From Actinoplanes sp. L3-i22 (GTDB lineage Bacteria > Actinomycetota > Actinomycetes > Mycobacteriales > Micromonosporaceae): a stretch of DNA of 64,000 nt. The stretch spans positions 11,087,501-11,151,500 of the forward strand of contig NZ_AP024745.1 in assembly GCF_019704555.1 (NCBI RefSeq), in the 5' to 3' direction. The position numbers and the translations under genes are program-made. Positions within the stretch are counted from its first letter, which is position 1; each line of letters begins with the position of its first letter. The notes under the pieces were generated by a model that was not told where the DNA came from, did no database searches, and saw only the letters and a list, made by a program, of their open reading frames with translations. Below, in pieces: positions 25,526 to 32,049 of the stretch.

Positions 25526-26122
25526 TCAGCCGCCGAGCAGCGCCCGGGTGTTGTCCCAGCCCTCCAGGGCGATGTCAAGCGTCCCCAGGTCGGCCGGGCC
25601 ACGCAGGCGCCGCCAGGGCGGGGTGGTGGTGACGTCCCCGGGCGCCGGAGCGTTCCTGCGCAGCAGCTGCGCGGAGGCCCCGTCCAGGTCGTGATCGGCC
25701 AGCCACTCCGGCGCGGGCAGGCTGGTGGCCACGCCGAGCACCCCGCCGCCCGGCCCACCGGGGGCGACCGCGACGGCCTTGCTCTCCAACGGCGCCAGCA
25801 GCTTGCCCAGGATCATGCCCGGCACGTCCGGGGCGTCGGCGGCGATCACGGCAGCCTGCTCGAAGCCGTCAGCGGTGGCGGCGGCCAGCACCGGCAGCAC
25901 GGTGACCTGCGGAACCTCATAGATCCGCATGCCCGGCCAGGCGATCTCCTCGGCCAGCGGCCGGTCGGCCGGCGTGGTGGCGATCGCGGCCTCGGCCTGG
26001 GCCAGCCGCGCGAGCAGGTCGACAAGGTCCTCGGCGAGGGCGGCGCGCCAGGCGGCCGGATCCACCCCGGGCGGACTCCACGGCACCGGGACCAGCATCG
26101 CCACCACCACACGCCGCGTCAC
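25526..26122 (-). CDS. Unknown protein, weakly nucleotidyltransferase-like
   Basis: I do not firmly recognise this 198-residue protein. It begins MTRRVVVAMLVPVPWSPPG, and has a central stretch (EQAAVIAADAPDVPGMILGKLLAPLESKAVAVAPGGPGGG) reminiscent of the acceptor loop of MobA/CofC/DUF2064-like nucleotidyltransferases, where an Asp-Ala-Pro-Asp motif precedes a helix. The N-terminal phosphate-binding loop of those enzymes is not evident. The start is the GTG at 26122 with AGGG about eight bases upstream. It is convergent with the DUF2342 gene and sits inside the conserved block without a clear mycobacterial counterpart. Confidence 0.7.
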   Translation of the reverse strand: MTRRVVVAMLVPVPWSPPGVDPAAWRAALAEDLVDLLARLAQAEAAIATTPADRPLAEEIAWPGMRIYEVPQVTVLPVLAAATADGFEQAAVIAADAPDVPGMILGKLLAPLESKAVAVAPGGPGGGVLGVATSLPAPEWLADHDLDGASAQLLRRNAPAPGDVTTTPPWRRLRGPADLGTLDIALEGWDNTRALLGG

Positions 26123-26149
26123 AGGAGCACCCTACTCAGCCCACCACCC

Positions 26150-26425
26150 GGAGCACCGCTCCCGCTCCCCGCCTTGACCCCAGCCCCCCGGCCCAGCCCC
26201 AACTCCGACCCCAGCCCAGCCCGGCCCGCAGACTCAGCCCAGCCCGACCCGGCCCGACCTGACGCAGCCCGACCCGGCCGAGCCCAGCCCGACTCGGCCC
26301 GACTCAGCCCAGCCCGGCCCAGCCGCAGCCCGGCCCAGCCCGACCCAGCCCGACCCGACCCGGCCCGACCCGGCCCGACCTGACGCAGCCCGGCCCGGCC
26401 CAGCTCCAGCCCGACCCCGCCTTAG
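26150..26425. repeat. Degenerate CCCGA/CCCAG/CCCGG low-complexity tract
   Basis: About 275 bases consist of short reshuffled pentamers (CCCAG, CCCGA, CCCGG, plus CCTGA). The tract has no stop-free gene that fits the neighbours. It is part of a 730-base gap (26123-26856) that holds no supported gene. Confidence 0.7.
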
Positions 26426-26436
26426 CCCTTTGCCAT

Positions 26437-26484
26437 GGCCTTGGCCTTGGCCTTGGCCTTGGCCTTGGCCTTGGCCTTGGCCTT
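26437..26484. repeat. Perfect hexanucleotide microsatellite (GGCCTT)x8
   Basis: Eight uninterrupted copies of GGCCTT. The unit is flanked by CCAT on the left and GAGAATCG on the right. Near it, AAGGTTGATCTTGGGCCGCTGATCTTGG contains a second small repeat. Confidence 0.95.
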
Positions 26485-26615
26485 GAGAATCGATCTTGAA
26501 AGGTTGATCTTGGGCCGCTGATCTTGGGTAGCCGCGCCGGGTGCAGTCCCACCCTCCCAAGGGGGCGGCCCTTACAAACATTGTCCCGTGGCGATGGGTT
26601 GCCGCGCTTGGTGCC

Positions 26616-26641
26616 TGTGGACAACTCGCTGGTGTGGATAA
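26616..26641. promoter_or_regulatory. Two DnaA-box 9-mers
   Basis: TGTGGACAA (26616-26624) and TGTGGATAA (26633-26641) are the reverse complements of the actinobacterial and E. coli DnaA-box consensus sequences. They lie 17 bases apart in the same orientation, in a non-coding gap. No dnaA or dnaN is nearby. Confidence 0.5.
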
Positions 26642-26689
26642 CTCGCCGGGGGAAAGCCGCAGGCCAGCGCCTCGCTGGCGCAGGCAGCG

Positions 26690-26770
26690 CGCTCACGCCG
26701 GCAGCGCACTCACCCGGGCGGGGCGCTCACGCGGGCGGGCGCTCACGCGGGCGGGGCTTACGGCCGTACC
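26690..26770. repeat. Short tandem repeat GCGCTCACGCGGGCGG
   Basis: Three or four imperfect copies of a roughly 14-16 base unit (GCGCTCACGC/CGGGCGG) lie just downstream of the metalloprotease gene. No coding potential is claimed. Confidence 0.6.
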
Positions 26771-26856
26771 GTCGCAATCGCCGGAGGCGCCCGGGAGCCG
26801 GCGGCGGATGGCGGATCTTGCACCGGGCGGGGGCGCGGCGCCGTAGGCGTGCGCGG

Positions 26857-27387
26857 TTACTCGGCCAGGACCAGCGAGCCTGAGGCGGCGACGCCCTCCA
26901 GGTAGCCGCGGGCGCGTTCGGCCTTGGGGAAGCGGTTGACGAGTTCCCAGAAGCGCGCGTTGTGGCTGGGCACGACCAGGTGGGCGAGCTCGTGCAGGAG
27001 CACGTAGTCGATCACCCAGTCGGGCATCTCCTGGATCCGGTGGGAGATGCGGATGGTGGCGTCGTCCGGGGTGCAGGAGCCCCAGCGGCCGTTCTGGTTG
27101 GTCACCCAACGCACGCTCGCCGGGGCCACCACGTCGGCGTAATCGTCCAGGTAGCGCGCGGTGAGGCGGCGGGCGCGGTTGAGCAGCTCGGCGTCGGTGC
27201 ACCGGAGACGTTCCTCACGGGCGGCCAGCCGGGCGAGCATCCGCTCGACCCACTCGGTCTCCTCGGCGCGCGAGAACCGGTCCGGGATGAGCACGACCAC
27301 GCGCTCTCCGTCGCGATACGCGGACACCGTCCTGCGCCGGCGCTGACTGCGCCGCACTTCCACGACAGGTTTGCGCACGCGGGCCAT
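26857..27387 (-). CDS. YgjP-like (M48-related) metallopeptidase
   Basis: This 176-residue protein has the YgjP/DUF45 signature: a basic N-terminus (VEVRRSQRRRRTVSAY), RWVTNQNGRWGSCTPDDATIRIS, then the zinc motif H132-E-L-A-H136 followed by SHNARFWELV, which supplies the third ligand. Proteins of this family (also called SprT-like or WLM-related) are zinc metallopeptidases of unclear substrate. The ATG at 27387 is used. It lies on the minus strand between the unknown gene at 25526 and the DUF5679 gene. The shared order in actinobacteria suggests a conserved housekeeping role. Confidence 0.88.
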   Translation of the reverse strand: MARVRKPVVEVRRSQRRRRTVSAYRDGERVVVLIPDRFSRAEETEWVERMLARLAAREERLRCTDAELLNRARRLTARYLDDYADVVAPASVRWVTNQNGRWGSCTPDDATIRISHRIQEMPDWVIDYVLLHELAHLVVPSHNARFWELVNRFPKAERARGYLEGVAASGSLVLAE

Positions 27388-27849
27388 TACCGGCTCGCGA
27401 GGCCCAGATTCGGGTTCACGTTGAGACGCTAATCCGCGAGACCCTGGTCACCGCAAGAGTACGCCCAATGACTGTCACGGAATACGGCCGGTTCGTCCGC
27501 ATATACCCGAAAAAATTTTCCTCAGCCGCAACATCTGAGACAGGCGTCAACCTAGACCATCTTCGACTCAGTGGACTACTGGGGGCTCACATCCCTTTCG
27601 TGCCGTTGTGAGACCAATCGTCGGCGTGTCAGGGCAAACCTGTACGAAAAGGGCACTTCCTCCCGGCACACTCACGTCGTCGGCGACACCGCCGACACCG
27701 CGCTGACATGGAACCGGCCTGACCTGGGTAAGTCCACGCCCCGGACGAGGGCCACGCCACATGGCGGCCCAGCGCCGCAGACAGGTTCGCGCCCGTCGCC
27801 GCGAGAAGGCACGGGGCCCAGCGGCCGACGACACGAACGAGGAGGAACC
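27388..27849. other. Divergent gap between metallopeptidase and DUF5679 genes
   Basis: This 460-base gap must hold promoters for both neighbours. I see one AT-rich patch (CCCGAAAAAATTTTCC near 27507-27521) and no clear hairpin, repeat or gene. An ORF running through it into the DUF5679 gene has no usable start context and non-protein-like composition. Confidence 0.5.
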
Positions 27850-28023
27850 GTGGCCGAGACCACGTACAACGGCTATTGCGTCAAGTGCAAGGAGAAGCGT
27901 GACTTCCAGGGCAACGTGGAAGTCTCGAAGACCGGCATGAACATGGCCAAGGGCAAGTGCCCGGTGTGTGGAACGACGATGAACCGGATCCTGGGCAAGG
28001 CCAAGCCGGCCGACGCCAGCTGA
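27850..28023 (+). CDS. DUF5679 small zinc-ribbon protein
   Basis: This 57-residue protein has two C-x2-C knuckles (YCVKCKEKR at 10-13 and KCPVCGTTM at 37-40) forming a zinc ribbon. The central part (EVSKTGMNMAKGKCPVCGTTMNRILGK) matches the DUF5679 family, which is conserved in actinobacteria and occupies the same position as Rv3196A. The GTG at 27850 has GGAGG at 27841-27845 (four-base spacing). Such proteins may bind nucleic acid, as similar ribbons do, but nothing here shows it. Confidence 0.9.
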   Translation: MAETTYNGYCVKCKEKRDFQGNVEVSKTGMNMAKGKCPVCGTTMNRILGKAKPADAS

Positions 28024-28124
28024 CGAGCGGCCCGGGTAGGGCGGCCACCTCGGCCGCCCTCCCCGGACAGCCGTAACCGTGTCCGGATCGGCACGTTGAG
28101 TTATTCAGGGGCTTCGCATCTTCC

Positions 28125-28186
28125 TGTGGATAACTCGCACCATCCTGTGGATAAAGCAGCCGAGTGGCTCGTGGGGCTGTGGATAA
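28125..28186. promoter_or_regulatory. Three exact DnaA boxes in tandem
   Basis: TGTGGATAA (reverse complement of TTATCCACA) occurs at 28125-28133, 28146-28154 and 28178-28186, all in one orientation, with starts 21 and 32 bases apart (close to two and three helical turns). They lie just upstream of the ThiF-like gene. The chromosomal origin is expected next to dnaA, so this is more likely a titration or regulatory cluster. Confidence 0.6.
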
Positions 28187-28226
28187 CGAACCCGCTCCGC
28201 AGCCTCGCGGTGACAACCTGTCACTC

Positions 28227-29351
28227 ATGACCTCTCGGCCCCGCCCGTCGCCACGCGTCCCACTGCCCCGGCCCACCCTGATCCCCGGGCTCACCCGGGT
28301 CTGGCGTGGGCCGATCGAGTTGCAGCTCGGGATGGACCCGGCCCGCGCCGTGCGCCTGGAGCTGCCCGACCCGCGCCTGGCCCGGGTCCTCGACCTGCTC
28401 GACGGCAACCGCCCGGAGCGACAGGTCCTGCTGCACGCCGCCGAGCTCGGGGTCGCCCCCGACGAGGCCCGCCAGCTGCTCGATCTCCTGCACCGCGCCG
28501 GCCTCGTGCTGCCCTCCGCCGCGCTCCTGCCCGCCGGGCTGCCCAATGCCGAGCGGCGCCGGCTGACCGGTGAGGCGGCCGCTCTCGCCCTCGGCACCCC
28601 CGTCCCCTCCCCGGCCCGCACCCTGCGCCGCCGCCGGTCCGCCCGGGTCGTCCTGGCCGGTCGCGGCCGGCTCGGCTGCACCGTCGCGGTCGCTCTCGCC
28701 GAGGCCGGCGTCGGCCACGTCTTCCCGGACCTCTCCGGCATGGTCGGGCCGGGTGACCTGGCCGGCAGCGCCCTGCAGACCGCCGACCTGGGCAGCCCGG
28801 CCCGCGCCGCGGTGGCCGCCGCGATCGTCCGGGCCGCGCCGGGCACCGACGTGCGGGAGGTCCGCCGCAGCCCGGCCAGCCTGGTCGTCCAGCTCGCCCA
28901 CGACGAGCCGGCCGCCCTGGTCGCCGCCGCCCACGCGGCCCGCCGCCAGCCGCACCTCGCGGTGCGGATCCGGGACGGCGCGGCGGTCGTCGGCCCGTTC
29001 GTGCCGGCGCTCGGCGGTCCCTGCCTGAACTGCCTGGACCTGCACCGGCGGGAGCGGGATCCGGGCTGGCCGGGCGCTCCCGCGCCGCCGGGGCCGGACG
29101 CCGCCGAACCGTGCGCGGTGGCGACCCTGCTGACCGCGACCGGGCTCGCCACGGCCGAGGTGCTGACGTTCCTGGACGGGGCGACCCCGGAGACGCTGGG
29201 TGGGGCCGTCGAGATCAGCGCGCCCGGGCGGTCCCGCCGGCGCACCTGGCCGCCCCATCCCCGCTGTTCCTGCCACCGCCGGACGCGTCGCGCCCGGGTG
29301 CCCGGTTCGGGACCGGAATCGCTGAAGTGTGGAGGAAGTGTGGATCCTTAA
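28227..29351 (+). CDS. ThiF/E1-like protein with zinc-binding cysteines
   Basis: This 374-residue protein has an N-terminal alpha/beta part (residues 1-125) resembling the leader-binding N-terminus of cyclodehydratase partner proteins, then a ThiF-type Rossmann segment (VVLAGRGRLGCTVAVALAEAGVGHVFPDLSGMV) and a zinc site with C-L-N-C (GGPCLNCLDLHRRERDPGWP) and a C-terminal CSC pair. The fold is that of E1-like adenylating enzymes. It matches the position of Rv3196 in mycobacteria and no RiPP precursor is seen nearby, so a peptide-modifying role is not supported by context. The ATG at 28227 is used; GTG at 28164 is an alternative. Confidence 0.75.
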   Translation: MTSRPRPSPRVPLPRPTLIPGLTRVWRGPIELQLGMDPARAVRLELPDPRLARVLDLLDGNRPERQVLLHAAELGVAPDEARQLLDLLHRAGLVLPSAALLPAGLPNAERRRLTGEAAALALGTPVPSPARTLRRRRSARVVLAGRGRLGCTVAVALAEAGVGHVFPDLSGMVGPGDLAGSALQTADLGSPARAAVAAAIVRAAPGTDVREVRRSPASLVVQLAHDEPAALVAAAHAARRQPHLAVRIRDGAAVVGPFVPALGGPCLNCLDLHRRERDPGWPGAPAPPGPDAAEPCAVATLLTATGLATAEVLTFLDGATPETLGGAVEISAPGRSRRRTWPPHPRCSCHRRTRRARVPGSGPESLKCGGSVDP

Positions 29352-29429
29352 TCGAACCTTTGTCGCATAACCTGGCAAACCCGGGCTCGACGGGCCGAGT
29401 AAGGCCCCGTCGTCGGTCACAATGATCTG

Positions 29430-30788
29430 GTGACGGACATACCGCGCCGCGCGGCCTCTCGGACAGCCAAGCTGGCCGCACTGCCCCTCGGCTTCGCCGG
29501 CCGCACCGCGCTCGGTCTCGGGAAGCGAGCCGTCGGGATCGCCGCCGATGTCATCTCCGCGGACATTCAGCAGCGCACCGCCGAGCAGCTGTTCAGCGTG
29601 CTGGGCCAGCTCAAGGGCGGGGCGATGAAATTCGGTCAGGCGCTCTCGGTGTTCGAGGCCGCCATGCCGGAGGAGATGGCCGGGCCCTATCGGCAGGCGC
29701 TGACCAAGCTGCAGGAGGCCGCCCCGCCGATGCCGGTGGCCAGCGTGCACAAGGCCCTCGCCGAGCAGCTCGGACCGGACTGGCGGGACGGTTTCGCCGA
29801 GTTCGACGACAGCCCGGCCGCCGCGGCCAGCATCGGCCAGGTGCACCGAGCCGTCTGGAAGCTGCCCCCGGCCCGGAAGAACGGGAAGCCGAGGTTGCTG
29901 CCCGTCGCCGTCAAGGTGCAGTACCCGGGGGCCGGCGAGGCGCTGGTGTCCGACCTCAAGCAGCTGTCCCGGCTGGCCGGCATGTTCAAGATCATTCAGC
30001 CCGGGATCGACGTGAAGCCGCTGCTGGCCGAGCTGCACGAGCGCGTCGTCGAGGAGTTGGACTACGAGATGGAGGCGGAGACCCAGCGCGTCTTCGCCAC
30101 CGCCTACGCCGACGACCCGGACATCTTCGTGCCGCGGGTGGTCGCCTCCGCGCCGCGGGTGCTGGTCACCGAGTGGGTCGACGGCACCCCGCTGGCCAGT
30201 GTGATCGCCGACGGCACGGTGGCCGAGCGGGACGAGGCCGGCCGGCTGATGGCGATCCTGCACTTCTCCGCGCCCGGGCGGGCCGGGTTGCTGCACGCCG
30301 ACCCGCACCCGGGCAACTTCCGGATCCTGCCGGACGGCCGGCTCGGCGTGATCGACTTCGGTGCGGTGGCCCGGCTGCCGGAGGGGCACCCCGAGCCGAT
30401 CGGGCGCCTGGTCCGGCTGGCCCTGGCCGGCGACGCCGACGGGGTCGTGGCGGGGCTGCGCGACGAGGGCTTCATCAAGCGGGACGAGACGATCGACGCG
30501 GCGGCCGTGCTCGGCTTCCTGCGCCCGATGATCGAGCCGGTGGCGGTCGATCGGTTCCGCTTCACCCGCGCGTGGCTGCGCGGCGAGGCGACCCGGATCG
30601 CCAATCCCCGGTCGCCGGCGTACCAGCTCGGTCGCAAGCTGAACCTGCCGCCGTCGTACCTGTTGATCCATCGGGTGACGCTCGGCTCGATCGGCGTGCT
30701 GTGCCAGTTGGAGGCCGAGGCGTCGTACCGGGAGATCCTGGAGAAATGGCTGCCGGGATTCGCGCCGGAGCATTCCGCGGCGTCCTGA
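29430..30788 (+). CDS. ABC1/UbiB-like kinase-fold protein
   Basis: This 452-residue protein carries the ABC1 (ADCK/UbiB) atypical kinase signature: the KxGQ motif in LKGGAMKFGQALSVFEA, ASIGQVHRAVW (Ala-rich loop), PVAVKVQYPG (kinase Lys), EELDYEMEAE, LLHADPHPGNFRILPDGRLGVIDFGAVAR (catalytic and metal-binding Asp, Asn). Relatives regulate isoprenoid-quinone or lipid metabolism. It corresponds to Rv3197, next to whiB7 in mycobacteria as here. The GTG at 29430 is used. A strong bidirectional terminator follows at 30823-30855. Confidence 0.92.
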   Translation: MTDIPRRAASRTAKLAALPLGFAGRTALGLGKRAVGIAADVISADIQQRTAEQLFSVLGQLKGGAMKFGQALSVFEAAMPEEMAGPYRQALTKLQEAAPPMPVASVHKALAEQLGPDWRDGFAEFDDSPAAAASIGQVHRAVWKLPPARKNGKPRLLPVAVKVQYPGAGEALVSDLKQLSRLAGMFKIIQPGIDVKPLLAELHERVVEELDYEMEAETQRVFATAYADDPDIFVPRVVASAPRVLVTEWVDGTPLASVIADGTVAERDEAGRLMAILHFSAPGRAGLLHADPHPGNFRILPDGRLGVIDFGAVARLPEGHPEPIGRLVRLALAGDADGVVAGLRDEGFIKRDETIDAAAVLGFLRPMIEPVAVDRFRFTRAWLRGEATRIANPRSPAYQLGRKLNLPPSYLLIHRVTLGSIGVLCQLEAEASYREILEKWLPGFAPEHSAAS

Positions 30789-30822
30789 TTTCGACCCTCC
30801 ACAGCCGATCCGGCGAAATCGG

Positions 30823-30855
30823 AAAGGCCCGTCCGCATTGGCGGACGGGCCTTTT
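30823..30855. terminator. Bidirectional terminator between ABC1 gene and whiB7 operon
   Basis: AAAGGCCCGTCCGC-ATTG-GCGGACGGGCCTTTT forms a 14-bp stem with T-runs on both sides. It ends the ABC1 gene transcript from the left and the whiB7 operon from the right. Confidence 0.9.
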
Positions 30856-30886
30856 ATTTCCCGGGTAGCGGGTCTATGCGGGGATC

Positions 30887-31111
30887 TCAGTAGCCGCCGA
30901 CGCCGAGTTCGCGGGCAGCCTGCTTGCGGGCTTCCATCGCGATACGGCGGGCGGATCGGTAAGCCTCAGGTGCACGGTCACTCTGAGGCTGACGCATTCG
31001 AGCCCTCGACAAGGCCTCTTGGATGAGTCTCACTTTGGTGGCTCCATTCGGGTGCACGGTTCCGGTGCTCGGCTTTCGTTCATCAATTTCGGGGTGGGCG
31101 AGGACGGTCAT
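30887..31111 (-). CDS. Small basic protein in the whiB7 operon
   Basis: This 74-residue protein (MTVLAHPEIDERKPSTG ... EALSRARMRQPQSDRAPEAYRSARRIAMEARKQAARELGVGGY) is rich in Arg and Ala in its second half and would form long helices. I do not recognise the family. Its ATG begins one base after the whiB7 stop (TGAGATG), so translation is almost certainly coupled. It ends before the bidirectional terminator. Being made only with WhiB7, it may act in the same antibiotic or stress response; this is inference from position. Confidence 0.7.
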   Translation of the reverse strand: MTVLAHPEIDERKPSTGTVHPNGATKVRLIQEALSRARMRQPQSDRAPEAYRSARRIAMEARKQAARELGVGGY

Positions 31112-31112
31112 C

Positions 31113-31475
31113 TCAGGCCGCCAGCCGCACGCTGTTACGGGAGTCGAGACCGTTCGCGGCGAGCCGCTCCTCGACCTCGACAGCGAGCTCGGCGTCCCGA
31201 GCCACGTCCGCCTTACGCGGACGGCCCCGCGGCCGCTTGCGCGGAACCACGGCACCACGCTCGAAGATCTCGCCGCCCCAGACACCCCAGGGCTCGCTCC
31301 GCTCCACCGCGCCGGCGAGGCACTCGACGCGCAGCGGGCAGTCCCCGCAGAGCGACTTGGCCAGCTCCAGCTGGGCCGGGGAGTCGGAGAACCACAGGTC
31401 CGGGTCGAACTTCCGACAGGGCAGGTTTGCCTCGATGTCGACAGGGATGTCGATCGGGGCCAGCGCCAGACTCAT
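31113..31475 (-). CDS. whiB7: WhiB7-type transcriptional regulator
   Basis: This 120-residue protein has the four WhiB cysteines (C20, C43, C46, C52; C-x22-C-x2-C-x5-C) that bind a [4Fe-4S] cluster, the G(V/I)WGG turn (EPWGVWGGEIF, 62-71) and a C-terminal AT-hook (KRPRGRPRK, about 80-88). The AT-hook and the EPWGVWGGE...KRPRGRPRK block identify WhiB7/WblC, the activator of intrinsic antibiotic resistance, which binds SigA and AT-rich promoters. The gene is followed by a coupled small gene and preceded by a 525-base leader. Its position beside uvrD2 matches M. tuberculosis. Confidence 0.92.
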   Translation of the reverse strand: MSLALAPIDIPVDIEANLPCRKFDPDLWFSDSPAQLELAKSLCGDCPLRVECLAGAVERSEPWGVWGGEIFERGAVVPRKRPRGRPRKADVARDAELAVEVEERLAANGLDSRNSVRLAA

Positions 31476-31560
31476 AAAGCCCGGTCACCTCTCTCTTCTT
31501 CGCGATCTTCTGGATCGTCTTCCGGGGTCAAACACCGGCGGGTGAGCCGGCAAAAGAAAT

Positions 31561-31596
31561 GAGGCCGCGGATCCCGGTTAGGGGTTCCGCGGCCTC
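31561..31596 (-). terminator. Attenuator-type terminator in the whiB7 leader
   Basis: On the minus-strand RNA the arms GAGGCCGCGGA and TCCGCGGCCTC (31596-31586 and 31571-31561) form a perfect 11-bp stem around a 14-base loop, followed by ATTTCTTTTGCC. It lies 86 bases upstream of whiB7 and 25 bases after the leader ORF stop. Confidence 0.75.
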
Positions 31597-31620
31597 GAGG
31601 TGAGCCGGAGGTCTGGTCTA

Positions 31621-31929
31621 TCAGACCGGCCGTCCTCGAGGCGGGGCACCGCCACCATCCGTGTAGCGCTTGATGGAGGTGGAGTCGCTGCCCTTGAATG
31701 CAGTGGTGGTGCCAGTGGTGCCATTGATTCCGTCGACGAGCACTCGCGCGACAGCCCATTTGCCCAGCTCGGCCTGGGGCTGGCTGACGACGTGGTGCGC
31801 CTGCGGAACCAGGACCCGCTCAGCGACCAGCAGCGCCGACGGAGAGGCGGTAGCGGGCAGCAGAACGGACGGAGCACAGGCGGCAGACGGCAGCAACGAC
31901 GAACGCATCAGCATGGTGTTGATCCTCAT
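31621..31929 (-). CDS. Translated upstream ORF (leader peptide) of whiB7
   Basis: This 102-codon ORF begins MRINTMLMRSSLLPSAACAPSV and ends ...DGGGAPPRGRPV. Its ATG at 31929 has an excellent ribosome binding site, GGAGGAGG at 31938-31945 with eight-base spacing, much better than that of whiB7 itself. The stop codon lies in the loop of a small hairpin (GGTCT-ATC-AGACC at 31615-31627), and a terminator follows. Known whiB7/wblC leaders contain translated uORFs whose stalled translation by ribosome-targeting antibiotics permits readthrough, so this ORF is probably a sensor rather than a functional protein. Confidence 0.6.
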   Translation of the reverse strand: MRINTMLMRSSLLPSAACAPSVLLPATASPSALLVAERVLVPQAHHVVSQPQAELGKWAVARVLVDGINGTTGTTTAFKGSDSTSIKRYTDGGGAPPRGRPV

Positions 31930-32006
31930 GATTGCCACCTCCTCCGTATACCTGCACTCGTGGTTTGATCTCGCCCGGGAAGGTTCCCCGGCCAAGGTGT
32001 GTTCTG

Positions 32007-32036
32007 AGGCTATGCCTGCCCTACAGGGGAGGGCAA
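32007..32036 (-). promoter_or_regulatory. Predicted whiB7 promoter with AT-rich upstream element
   Basis: Minus-strand TTGCCC (32036-32031) and TAGCCT (32012-32007) are spaced by 18 bases, a plausible sigma-A promoter. The bases immediately upstream (TTAATTCG, and further AAAAAACTTTGAAAACTAG) are AT-rich, matching the known preference of WhiB7's AT-hook for the sequence next to the -35 element. It would support autoregulation. Confidence 0.5.
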
Positions 32037-32049
32037 ACGAATTAACGGA

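Noticed and set aside
27571..28023. N-terminally extended 150-residue version of the DUF5679 protein
   Set aside because: The extra 93 residues are not protein-like and a strong ribosome binding site directly precedes the GTG at 27850.
28125..28186. Chromosomal origin of replication
   Set aside because: oriC in actinobacteria lies beside dnaA-dnaN and carries many more boxes and an AT-rich unwinding element; neither is present.
28227..29351. RiPP (thiazole/oxazole-modified peptide) biosynthetic cluster
   Set aside because: The ThiF-like protein has no YcaO, dehydrogenase, precursor or transporter nearby, and it sits in a conserved housekeeping block.
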